Assembly: GCF_039535785.1 (NCBI RefSeq)
Contig: NZ_BAAAXV010000012.1
Location: 310,001 to 374,000 of the forward strand
From: Nonomuraea helvata
GTDB lineage: Bacteria; Actinomycetota; Actinomycetes; Streptosporangiales; Streptosporangiaceae
Length of the DNA stretch: 64,000 bases
Reading direction: 5' to 3'
How positions within the stretch are numbered: position 1 is the first letter of the stretch; the number at the start of each line of letters is the position of its first letter. A model generated the notes under the pieces. It was not told the DNA's origin. It searched no databases and saw only the letters and a program-made list of their open reading frames with translations. Both the position numbers and the translations under genes were made by a program. Shown here piece after piece: positions 16,677-24,203 of this stretch.

Positions 16677-16767
16677 ATCCCACACCAGAACACCCTGCTT
16701 CAGGCATGGAGGTATCCCACAACTTTCCGGTCGTTCATCTGCGAACGACCGATACCGATCCCACAAC
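16677..16767. promoter_or_regulatory. bioY upstream repeats: three ATCCCACA copies and an inverted repeat
   Basis: ATCCCACA occurs at 16677-16684, 16714-16721 and 16758-16765 (the last two extend to ATCCCACAAC). CGGTCGTTC-N6-GAACGACCG, a perfect 9-bp inverted repeat, occupies 16728-16751. The repeat could be an operator for the biotin operon or a terminator for threonine synthase (48 bp past its stop); no T-run follows it. No classical BirA or BioQ site is seen. Confidence 0.45.
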
Positions 16768-16798
16768 CGACCCCTCCCAGCCGCGACGGCGTGCGGGG

Positions 16799-17863
16799 TC
16801 AGGCGGCCAGGCGGAGGGCCCGGGCCACGTCGGAGGTGGACGAGGACGTCTCCGTCGAGGTGTAGCCGTCGCGCAGGGAGGCGTCCAGGTCCTTCAGCCC
16901 GTTGCCGCTCAGCGTGATCACGATCCGCAGCCCCGGCTCCAGTGCGCCCCGCGCGTGCCGGTCGAGCAGACCCGCGACTCCCGCCGCCGAGGCGGGCTCG
17001 GCGAAGACGCCGTCGCGGCGGGCCAGCAGCCGGTACGCCGCGAAGATCTGCTCGTCGGTCACCGCCGCGATCAGCCCGCCGGACTCGTCGCGGGCGGCGA
17101 GGGCGCCGTCCCAGGTGGCCGGGTTGCCGACGCGGATCGCGGTGGCGTCCGTACGCGGGTCGGCCACGGGCGCGCCGTGGACGAGCGGGGCCGCCCCCGC
17201 CGCCTGGAAGCCCCACATGCGCGGCAGCCGCCCGGCCAGGCCCGCGCCGTGGTAGTTGCGGTAGCCGCCCCAGGTGGCGGTGATGTTGCCGCCGTTGCCC
17301 ACCGGCAGGCAGTGCACGTCGGGCGCGTCGCCGAGGGCGTCCACGATCTCGTAGGCGACCGTGCGCTGCCCGGCCAGGCGCAGCTCGTTGCCGACGGAGT
17401 TGACCAGCGCGATCGGGTGGTGCGCGGCCAGCTCGCGGGCCACGCGCATGCAGTCGTCGAAGTTGCCGTCGATCTCGACGATCTCGGCGCCGTACCGTAC
17501 GGCCTGGCCCAGCTTGCCGAGCGCGATCCGCCCCTTGGGGACCAGGACGGCGGCCGTCACCCCCGCGCGGGCGGCGTAGGCGGCGGCCGAGGCGCTGGTG
17601 TTGCCGGTGGAGGCGCAGATGACGGCCTGCGCGCCCGCTTCGGCCGCCCGGCTGATCGCCACCGTCATGCCACGGTCCTTGAACGAGCCCGTCGGGTTGG
17701 CGCCCTCGACCTTCAGCCAGACCTCGCAGCCGGTGAGCTCCGACAGGTGCGCCGAGCGCAGGAGCGGGGTGTTGCCCTCGTTGAGCGAGACGGACGGGGT
17801 GTCGGCGGTGACCGGCAGCCAGCGCCGGTAGTCGCTGTCGATCAGGCCATGCCAGGTTCTCAT
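16799..17863 (-). CDS. thrC: threonine synthase
   Basis: A 354-residue PLP enzyme converting O-phosphohomoserine to threonine and phosphate. The PLP lysine is Lys62 in NPTGSFKDRGM. The substrate and cofactor loops ASTGNTSASAAAYAARAG and PVGNGGNITATWGGY and the C-terminal LSGNGLKD match the actinobacterial type. The length is normal. It is not next to other threonine genes here and diverges from an RpiR-type regulator that may control it. Confidence 0.93.
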   Translation of the reverse strand: MRTWHGLIDSDYRRWLPVTADTPSVSLNEGNTPLLRSAHLSELTGCEVWLKVEGANPTGSFKDRGMTVAISRAAEAGAQAVICASTGNTSASAAAYAARAGVTAAVLVPKGRIALGKLGQAVRYGAEIVEIDGNFDDCMRVARELAAHHPIALVNSVGNELRLAGQRTVAYEIVDALGDAPDVHCLPVGNGGNITATWGGYRNYHGAGLAGRLPRMWGFQAAGAAPLVHGAPVADPRTDATAIRVGNPATWDGALAARDESGGLIAAVTDEQIFAAYRLLARRDGVFAEPASAAGVAGLLDRHARGALEPGLRIVITLSGNGLKDLDASLRDGYTSTETSSSTSDVARALRLAA

Positions 17864-17894
17864 GCCCCGAACCGTAACACTCGTTTCACGTCAC

Positions 17895-17931
17895 TTGGCA
17901 ACAGGGGATTGATGTAACATTTGTCATTGTG
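17895..17931 (+). promoter_or_regulatory. probable leaderless promoter of the RpiR gene
   Basis: TAACAT (17915-17920) lies exactly 8 nt before the GTG start at 17929, with no ribosome-binding site between. TTGGCA (17895-17900) could be a -35 box, but the 14-nt spacer is short. Confidence 0.45.
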
Positions 17932-18768
17932 GGGAACGATCCGGTGGCCGACCGTCTCAGCGCGGTCTATCCCGAGCTGCCGCCCGGAGAGCGGGCGATC
18001 GTGCGGGTGCTGCTCGACGACTATCCGTTCGCGGCGCTGGGCTCGCTGCGGGCGCTGGCCGAGCGCGCGAAGGTGAGCCCGCCCACGGCGTCACGGCTGT
18101 TCGATCGCCTGGGGTACGCCGGATTCGCCGACTTCCAGGCCGCCGTGCGTGACGGGGCGCGGGACCGGTCGCGGCTGTTGGAGTTCGTCACGGGATCGCC
18201 CGGCGCGGCCGACAGCTCCGCGGCCCCGGAGCTGCGACGCGCTGCCGAGGACCTGCGTACGGGCCTGGACGGCACGCTCGCCGCCGCCACCGGCCCGCTG
18301 CTCGAAGCCTCAGCGGCCCTGCTCGCCGAGGCCGGGACCGTGTGGGCGCTGGGCGGGCCGCTGAGCGAGCTGGCCGCCGAGTACCTGATCCGCCAGCTCG
18401 CCAGCCTGCGCCCCGGCGCGCATCGGGTGCCCGACTCCGCGCAGGCCAGGGCCCGCACGGTGCTGGACCTGAACGGCTCGGACGTGGTGGTGGCCTACGA
18501 CTTCCGGCGGTACTCGCCGGACATCGCCCGCTTCGTGCGGGCGGCACGCACGCGGGGAGCGCGGCTGCTGCTCGTCACCGACGCGTGGGAGTCGCCGCTG
18601 TCGGCCGAGGCGGAGGTGCTGATCAGGCTGCCGCGCGAGGCCGCCGGGCCGATAGCGCCGCTCGCGCACGAGATCGCCGTCACCGAGCTGCTGCTCGTCG
18701 CCGCGGCCGCGCGGCTGGCGCCCGCCCGGCGCCTGGCCGATCTCGAGGCGCTCAGGCAGACACTGTGA
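17929..18768 (+). CDS. MurR/RpiR-family transcriptional regulator
   Basis: A 279-residue regulator with an N-terminal HTH_6 domain (SLRALAERAKVSPPTASRLFDRLGY) and a C-terminal SIS-like sugar-phosphate-binding region (VWALGGPLSELAAEYLIRQL, DVVVAYDFRRYSPDIARFVRAA). RpiR proteins sense phosphorylated sugars, but the neighbours here are amino-acid genes, so the ligand is open. The GTG start is probably leaderless. The 3' end overlaps the convergent GNAT gene by 17 bp. Confidence 0.85.
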   Translation: MGNDPVADRLSAVYPELPPGERAIVRVLLDDYPFAALGSLRALAERAKVSPPTASRLFDRLGYAGFADFQAAVRDGARDRSRLLEFVTGSPGAADSSAAPELRRAAEDLRTGLDGTLAAATGPLLEASAALLAEAGTVWALGGPLSELAAEYLIRQLASLRPGAHRVPDSAQARARTVLDLNGSDVVVAYDFRRYSPDIARFVRAARTRGARLLLVTDAWESPLSAEAEVLIRLPREAAGPIAPLAHEIAVTELLLVAAAARLAPARRLADLEALRQTL

Positions 18769-19279
18769 GCCGCTTGTAGAAGAAGCTGCAGTCCTGGAGC
18801 GTCCCGTCCGGGGATCCGGCGTACTCCGGGACGATGCCGTAGCGGGTCCAGCCGCCGGTGAGGTAGACGTTCTCGGCCAGGCTTCCTGTCTCGGTGTCGA
18901 GAAGCAGCAGGTCGGCGCCGGCGTCCAGGGCGGCCCGCTCGGCCGCGGCCAGCAGGGCGCGTGACAGGCCCCGGCCGCGTGCGTCGCGGTGGACCATGAG
19001 CTTGGCGATCTCGGCGCGGTGGCGGGCGTTCGGCTTGCGTGCCAGGGCGAGGCTGATGGTGCCCGTGACGACACCGTCCTCGCGGCTGATCCAGACCAGG
19101 AGGCCGCCCTCGGCCACCGACGGCGCCTGCGCCCGCCACCAGGCGGCGGCCTCCTCATGGCCGAACGGCGCCAGGAACCCCACGGAAGCGCCGCTGTCCA
19201 CGGCGTCGACCAGGAGTGCGGCCAGGTCCTTGACCGAGGCGTCGAACTCCTCGGCCGACAGGCGTTCGATGGTGTGCAT
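18752..19279 (-). CDS. GNAT N-acetyltransferase
   Basis: A 175-residue GNAT-fold acyltransferase. Motif A (VHRDARGRGLSRALL) binds acetyl-CoA near residue 100; the preceding strand VVTGTISLALARKPN and the following LLLLDTETGSLAENVY complete the fold. The acceptor substrate is unknown. The ATG at 19279 follows GAGGAG with 6-nt spacing. It lies 14 bp downstream of the XRE-cupin gene, so they form an operon. Confidence 0.85.
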   Translation of the reverse strand: MHTIERLSAEEFDASVKDLAALLVDAVDSGASVGFLAPFGHEEAAAWWRAQAPSVAEGGLLVWISREDGVVTGTISLALARKPNARHRAEIAKLMVHRDARGRGLSRALLAAAERAALDAGADLLLLDTETGSLAENVYLTGGWTRYGIVPEYAGSPDGTLQDCSFFYKRLTVSA

Positions 19280-19293
19280 GCGGCTCCTCAGCG

Positions 19294-19872
19294 CTAGGGG
19301 AGGACGACCAGGATGGCGTAGCGGGCCGGACCCGGGCCCGGGCAGCGGAAGCGGGAGGCGCCCCACAGCCGGAAACGCAGGCAGTCGCCCGCCTCGACGG
19401 TGTGGGTGTGGCCGTTCGCGGTGATCTCCACCGCGCCCTCCAGCACCCAGATGTGCTGCTCGAGCCCGGGCACCGGAGGCGCGTCGTACGAGATGTCCGC
19501 CCCTGGCCGGAGCGTCGCCTCCACGACCTCGCCGCGCAGCCCGGGATGCGGCGGCGACACCGAGCGACGGACGAACCCCGACTCCTCGTCGCTGAAGACC
19601 GCCTGCGCCCTCGCCCGTACGACCTCCGGCGGCTCGGCCTCCACCTCGGCCAGCAGCCGCGACATCGTCCGCTCGTAGACACTGCACAGCCTGCCGAGCA
19701 GCGCGGCGGTCGGGCTGATCTCGCCCCGCTCCAGCCGTGACAGCGTCGAGCGGCTGATGCCCGACCGGCTCGCCAGCTCCTCCAGCGACCAGCCACGCTC
19801 GAGCCGCAGCTCCGCGAGCCGCCCGGCGAGCCGGGCGGTCACTCCCTCAGCCTGTCTCACATCAGGGAACAT
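19294..19872 (-). CDS. XRE-family regulator with C-terminal cupin domain
   Basis: A 192-residue regulator. The N-terminal HTH_3 domain (LELASR-type helix, SGISRSTLSRLERGE) spans about 15-70 and the cupin sensor domain (EQHIWVLEGAVEITANGHTHTVEAGDCLRF) about 110-190. Such proteins repress small catabolic or resistance operons by ligand sensing. Cotranscription with the GNAT gene suggests it controls that gene and itself. The start is uncertain: ATG 19872 abuts the palindrome, and GTG codons at 19860 and 19842 are alternatives. Confidence 0.87.
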   Translation of the reverse strand: MFPDVRQAEGVTARLAGRLAELRLERGWSLEELASRSGISRSTLSRLERGEISPTAALLGRLCSVYERTMSRLLAEVEAEPPEVVRARAQAVFSDEESGFVRRSVSPPHPGLRGEVVEATLRPGADISYDAPPVPGLEQHIWVLEGAVEITANGHTHTVEAGDCLRFRLWGASRFRCPGPGPARYAILVVLP

Positions 19873-19888
19873 ATCCCATATACGGGAT
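19873..19888. promoter_or_regulatory. ATCCC-N6-GGGAT operator of the XRE-cupin regulator
   Basis: A perfect 5-bp inverted repeat around ATATAC directly touches the start codon of the XRE-cupin gene and overlaps the DUF6204 stop. The central TATAT may be the -10 box, so the bound regulator would block its own promoter. Confidence 0.5.
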
Positions 19889-20181
19889 CAGCGGCGCCTA
19901 CGCCGCACCTTGATGTCGCGCATGTCCGTCACCGCGAGCTTCAGGATCTCGTGCGGATGACCGTGCGCCTCCAGCGCGGCCATCGCGCCCAGCGCCGCCT
20001 CGTCCTCGCCGTCGTCCGGCTCTGCCGGCACCTGGCACCGGAAGGTGAACGCCGTGACACCCTCGTCATGGGTGAACGTCCCGGCCTCGGTGTAGGCGGC
20101 GCCGCTCGCGGCCAGCACGGCCTCCCGCCCGGCTTCGTCAAGCCCCTTGAACTTGCCCCTGATCGTCACCCTGAACACCAC
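19888..20181 (-). CDS. DUF6204 family protein
   Basis: A 97-residue protein of unknown function. The opening VVFRVTIRGKFKGLDE, the TFTHDEGVTAFTFRCQV strand and the closing VTDMRDIKVRRR match what I recall as DUF6204. There is no signal peptide. The start is GTG at 20181, directly after the TetR stop (TGAGTG), so it is translationally coupled to the TetR gene and probably its accessory or target. Confidence 0.75.
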   Translation of the reverse strand: MVFRVTIRGKFKGLDEAGREAVLAASGAAYTEAGTFTHDEGVTAFTFRCQVPAEPDDGEDEAALGAMAALEAHGHPHEILKLAVTDMRDIKVRRRRR

Positions 20182-20820
20182 TCACTCCTCTCGTACGGCA
20201 TAGGCCAGCACCTGCTCGCCCAGCACGCCTTCCACGACATCCAGCAACTCCAGGACCGCCGCGGCGATCGCGTCGGCCCGCTCCCCCGCCGCCGTACGCC
20301 GGCCGATCTCGGCGTAGACCAGGGAGTGCAGGCTTCCGATGTGCCAGGCCATCACCCTGGGCAAGGGGTCGTCCCCGGCCGCGCCGGTCTCGGCGACCAG
20401 CTCGGCGGCCAGCGCCTCCGTCATCTGGTGACCGACGTCCTGCAGCCGGGCGGCCAGCGTGGGGGCGGCCCGCATCATCTCCAGCACCGGCCCGAAGCCC
20501 GGCGTCAGGCCGACACTGCGCTCGCGCCCGCGCACCTCCTCGCGCAGCCGGGCCAGCACCGCGGCGGCCGCCGACTGGCCCGGCGGCCGCTGCCGTACGA
20601 TGCCGGCCAGCCGATCCGGCGAGGCCTCGTCCGGCGGCAGGACGAGATCCTCCTTGGCCGCGAAGTAGTTGTAGACGGTGTTCACCGACACCTCAGCGGC
20701 CTCGGCCACCTCCGCGATCGTGACGTTATCGAAGCCGCGCTCCACGAACAGCCGCACGGCCACGTCCGAGATGCGCTGCTTGGTCTGCCGCTTCTTCCGC
20801 TCCCGCAGCCCTTCACCCAT
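20182..20820 (-). CDS. TetR-family transcriptional regulator
   Basis: A 212-residue repressor with an N-terminal TetR HTH (ERKKRQTKQRISDVAVRLF followed by FDNVTIAEVAEAAEVSVNTVYNYFAAKEDLV). The C-terminal ligand domain is unassigned. The ATG at 20820 has no ribosome-binding site; TAGACT (20832-20827 on the minus strand) lies 6 nt upstream, suggesting a leaderless transcript. It is cotranscribed with DUF6204. Confidence 0.88.
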   Translation of the reverse strand: MGEGLRERKKRQTKQRISDVAVRLFVERGFDNVTIAEVAEAAEVSVNTVYNYFAAKEDLVLPPDEASPDRLAGIVRQRPPGQSAAAAVLARLREEVRGRERSVGLTPGFGPVLEMMRAAPTLAARLQDVGHQMTEALAAELVAETGAAGDDPLPRVMAWHIGSLHSLVYAEIGRRTAAGERADAIAAAVLELLDVVEGVLGEQVLAYAVREE

Positions 20821-20938
20821 GCTTGGAGTCTACGTCAAAGTTTCAGTGGACTGCAGTTTCATGCGGCGGTGGACAGCGCCGCTCGGGGCATGATCACAAT
20901 GGGCTCCCTCAGTCCCCTTGACGGTCCGGAGTGCACCC

Positions 20939-21922
20939 ATGCTCAGGCGCAGAATCATCAGATCCTTGGTTGTCGCAGCGCTCTTCGTCAGCGTGAGCGC
21001 CGCGGGGGCGGCGGCGGACGACGGGGCCAATAATCCGACATTTCCTGGACCGGTCTACAAAACGGTCACCGACCCAAGCGGCCTTCTCTCGCTCCAAACT
21101 TTTGGGCGGCCCGACGGCAAGGATATGGTTTTCCGGATTTCGGGCAGCGTGTACGCGAACGTCGAAGGCAACAGCCTCGACCCGGCCATCCGGCACGGCC
21201 AGAAACTCTTCAACATCGAGGGCTACAACATCAGGCGCCTGTACCGGGTGCCGGACACGACGCAGCTCTACCAGCTATCCCGCGAGATCGTGTTCTACAC
21301 CGACCCGGCCGACCCCACCCGGATCCTGCGGGAATGGAAGAACCCGATCGACCAGAAGACCTATCCGGTCATTCCCATCAACAACGACACGGTGAACTTC
21401 GGCCCGTTCAACGTCACCTCCTCCTACGTCGGCCCGCCGGTGCGCACGATGCATGATGAGACCGTGTGGACCAGCGACATCCCCGTACGCGCCGACTTCG
21501 GCACCGCGCTCGGCGAGCGGTTCGGGCTCGTGGGCGGCGTGTACGCGGCCCAGGAGATGTTCGACTTCTCCGTCGACGACCGCGAGGTGGCCGCCAGGAC
21601 CAGGCCGGGCACCGTTCCTTCGGGCGCGATGAAGACGAAGATCAGCTGGGCGCGTACGAGCCCGTGGGCGCCGTTCATGTGCCTGGCGGAGAGCGAGGTG
21701 CGCGGCCAGCTCACCTACCACGCCCGCAGCTGGTCGCTGAACTCCTACGCCGAGATCGAGCCGTGGCTGCGTACCGAGGTCGAGGCCAACCACCCGCTCT
21801 ACACGGCCGCCCCCAGCGCGCCCGGCGCCAGCGAGAACTCCTGGAGCTCCTTCTACAACAAGCAGCTCGGCAAGGGCGCCACCACCTGGACCTCCTGGTG
21901 CGCGGCCAACGGGCGCCCGTGA
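20939..21922 (+). CDS. secreted DUF1838 family protein
   Basis: A 327-residue exported protein. The signal peptide has basic MLRRRIIR, a hydrophobic core and cleavage near AGAAA-DDG (about residue 25). The mature part contains FRISGSVYANV and KLFNIEGYNIRRLYRV, the DUF1838 pattern, plus a WTSDIPVRADF segment. Function is unknown. The ATG at 20939 has GGAG 8 nt upstream. Its stop overlaps the GTG of the nitrilase-like gene, so the two are one operon. Confidence 0.72.
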   Translation: MLRRRIIRSLVVAALFVSVSAAGAAADDGANNPTFPGPVYKTVTDPSGLLSLQTFGRPDGKDMVFRISGSVYANVEGNSLDPAIRHGQKLFNIEGYNIRRLYRVPDTTQLYQLSREIVFYTDPADPTRILREWKNPIDQKTYPVIPINNDTVNFGPFNVTSSYVGPPVRTMHDETVWTSDIPVRADFGTALGERFGLVGGVYAAQEMFDFSVDDREVAARTRPGTVPSGAMKTKISWARTSPWAPFMCLAESEVRGQLTYHARSWSLNSYAEIEPWLRTEVEANHPLYTAAPSAPGASENSWSSFYNKQLGKGATTWTSWCAANGRP

Positions 21923-22926
21923 GCGCGTACACGGCCCTGGCGCTCCAGATGGAGACCAGGGCCGTCAACGCCGCGTCTGATCCGCGCGCCGCCATCCGCG
22001 CCGCCATCGACCGGATCGGCGAGCAGGTCGGCGGCAGCAAGGCCTGGCTCGGCCGCGACCTGCGCCTGGTGGTGCTGCCCGAGTACGTCATGACCGGTTT
22101 CCCGATGCGCGAGAGCCTCGCCGAGTGGCGTGACAAGGCCGCGCTCGACCCGGGCGGCCCCGAGTACGAGGCGCTGGCCGCGATCGCCGCCCGGCACGAG
22201 GTGTTCCTCTGCGTGAACGCCTATGAGCGCGACGAGCACTTCCCCCAGCTGTACTTCCAGGCCTCGGTGATCCTCTCCCCGCGAGGGGAGGCGGTGCTGC
22301 GGTACCGCAGGCTGCACTCGATGTTCACGCCGAGCCCGTACGACGTGTGGGAGCGCTACCTGGAGATCTACGGCATCGACGGCGTGCTGCCGGTGGCCCG
22401 CACCGAGATCGGCAACCTGGCCGCGCTCGCCTCGGAGGAGATCCTCATGCCGGAGCTGGCCCGCGCGCTGGCCCTGCGCGGCGCCGAGGTCTTCTGCCAC
22501 CCCACCTCCGAGGCCTCCTCGCCCGAGCTGACCCCGAAGGCGATCGCCCGCCGCGCCCGCGCCGCCGAGAACCTCGCCTACGTGGTCTCGGCCAACAGCG
22601 GCGGCCTGCGCGGCATCGCGATCCCCGGCGACTCCACCAACGGCGGCTCGGAGGTGCTCGACCATCAGGGGCGGGTGCTCGCCCGGGCGGGCGCGGGCGA
22701 GTCGCTGGTGGCCGCCGCCGACCTGGACGTGGACGCGCTGCGCCGGTTGCGGCGGCGGACCGGCATGGGCAACCTGCTGAGCCGGGTGAAGACCGGGCTG
22801 TGGGCCGAGGAGTACGCCAGGCACGACGGCGAGCGGCCGGACGGCCTGGCGCAGGGCGTACGCGAGCGCGCATGGTTCACGGCCCGGCAGGCGGAGACGA
22901 TCGAGCGCCTGTACGGCTCCGGCTAA
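21919..22926 (+). CDS. nitrilase-superfamily protein with substituted catalytic residues
   Basis: A 335-residue carbon-nitrogen hydrolase fold. The catalytic Glu55 is present in LPEYVMTG. The Lys of the usual YRKxH motif is Arg131 (YRRLH), and the nucleophilic Cys is Ser172 (ASEEILMPELARALALRGAEV). Normal amidase or nitrilase chemistry is thus unlikely; a conserved noncanonical subfamily is possible. GTG 21919 overlaps the DUF1838 stop. The 3' end overlaps the convergent lipoprotein gene by 4 bp. Confidence 0.82.
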   Translation: MSAYTALALQMETRAVNAASDPRAAIRAAIDRIGEQVGGSKAWLGRDLRLVVLPEYVMTGFPMRESLAEWRDKAALDPGGPEYEALAAIAARHEVFLCVNAYERDEHFPQLYFQASVILSPRGEAVLRYRRLHSMFTPSPYDVWERYLEIYGIDGVLPVARTEIGNLAALASEEILMPELARALALRGAEVFCHPTSEASSPELTPKAIARRARAAENLAYVVSANSGGLRGIAIPGDSTNGGSEVLDHQGRVLARAGAGESLVAAADLDVDALRRLRRRTGMGNLLSRVKTGLWAEEYARHDGERPDGLAQGVRERAWFTARQAETIERLYGSG

Positions 22927-23912
22927 CCCGCCGTCCGGCCGGGCTCGGGCACCACCATGGAGGCCACGTCCACCTTCGACTTCAGGTAGCCCAGCTCGTA
23001 CATCAGGTCGGCCACCCGCTGGATGCGCTTGGCGCTGAGCGAGGTCGGGAAGGTGCCCATCGCCATGGTCATCACCGCCTGCTTCGGCGTCTGCGTGTAG
23101 AGCGGGACGACCTCGGCCAGCTCGGCGCGGTTGGTCGCGGCCAGCCGCTGCGCCTTGGCGACCGCCCGCTGGAAGGCGGCCGTGGTGTTCGGGTGCTGGG
23201 CCACCCACTCGTCCGTGGCGGCCAGGCCGTCGATCGGCAGCGCGTCGGTGGGCCCCGTGTTGGTGTCGAGCAGCAACCGGGCGCCGGCCTGCTGGGCGGC
23301 CGACAGGAACGGCTCCACCATCCACGCCGCGTCCACCTGTCCGCTGGTGAGCGCGGCCAGCTGGGCCTGGAAGTCGATGGCGACGAACTTCACCTGCTCC
23401 GGCGTCACCTCGTGCGCCTTCAGATGCGCGCTCGTCGACATCGTGCCCAGGTTGTTCAGCGAGTTGACCGCGATCGTCCTGCCCTTGAGGTCTCTGGGCG
23501 TCTGCAGCGGGGAGTCCTTGCGTACCACGACGCCCGCGATGCCGGGCGCGGCCTGCAGGCTGTCTGAAATGATCTTCATTCTGGCGGCGCCGCTGTCCTG
23601 GATGTTGATCAGCGAGACGTAGCTGCCCTTGAAGATGTCGATGCTGCCGTTGAGGATCTTCGGCATGACCGCCTGCGGCGCCTGGATGATCTCCGTCTTG
23701 ACGGTCAGGCCCTCGGCCTTGAAGAACCCCTTGCGGTCGGCGATGAACACCGGCGCCGAGGAAGGCGTGGGGCTGACGCCGATGGTCAGCGTGGTCTTCT
23801 CCAGGCTTCCCTGCGGGGCCGGGCCGGCGACGGAGCCGGTGCCGCCGCACGCGGCGAGGGTGGCGACGGCCAGGAACGCCAGGAACGCGCGTAAAACAGA
23901 GCCGGATTCCAT
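22923..23912 (-). CDS. ABC transporter substrate-binding lipoprotein (SsuA/NMT1-like)
   Basis: A 329-residue periplasmic-type binding protein anchored at Cys22 (lipobox LAAC). The fold pattern is NMT1/SsuA-like: TIGVSPTPSSAPVFIADRKGFF, SGSIDIFKGSY-type strand, LKGRTIAVNSLNNLG. Substrates in this family include sulfonates, nitrate and thiamine precursors. AAGGAG lies 8 nt before the ATG. Codon 7 is the rare TTA (23892-23894). No permease or ATPase gene is nearby, so it is an orphan here. Confidence 0.87.
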   Translation of the reverse strand: MESGSVLRAFLAFLAVATLAACGGTGSVAGPAPQGSLEKTTLTIGVSPTPSSAPVFIADRKGFFKAEGLTVKTEIIQAPQAVMPKILNGSIDIFKGSYVSLINIQDSGAARMKIISDSLQAAPGIAGVVVRKDSPLQTPRDLKGRTIAVNSLNNLGTMSTSAHLKAHEVTPEQVKFVAIDFQAQLAALTSGQVDAAWMVEPFLSAAQQAGARLLLDTNTGPTDALPIDGLAATDEWVAQHPNTTAAFQRAVAKAQRLAATNRAELAEVVPLYTQTPKQAVMTMAMGTFPTSLSAKRIQRVADLMYELGYLKSKVDVASMVVPEPGRTAG

Positions 23913-24203
23913 TCGGTTTCTCCTTGGCAGGTCACGCGGACGAAAGACCGCGCTCAACGCCCTGACAAGCGAGAACCGGTGGCAGTCACGCGGACAGTCG
24001 ATGATCGTACAGCAGAGTTTGCGGTAATAGCTATGAAATGTCCGGCAGCCGGATTCGGGGTCAATCAACCATTCCAATGGGAGTCACGTGCTTTGTAAGG
24101 TTGGCCTAGCTCGTCGGCGTGTGCTCAAATTGCTCGTCGTCTCCGGGCGCGCATCACGCGCCTCGCATGCCGGCGCGCATTCAGGCGAAAGAGTGGGGAG
24201 CCA

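Noticed and set aside
16728..16751. Inverted repeat as a certain terminator for thrC
   Set aside because: The stem is strong but no T-run follows on the minus strand, so terminator and operator roles cannot be separated.
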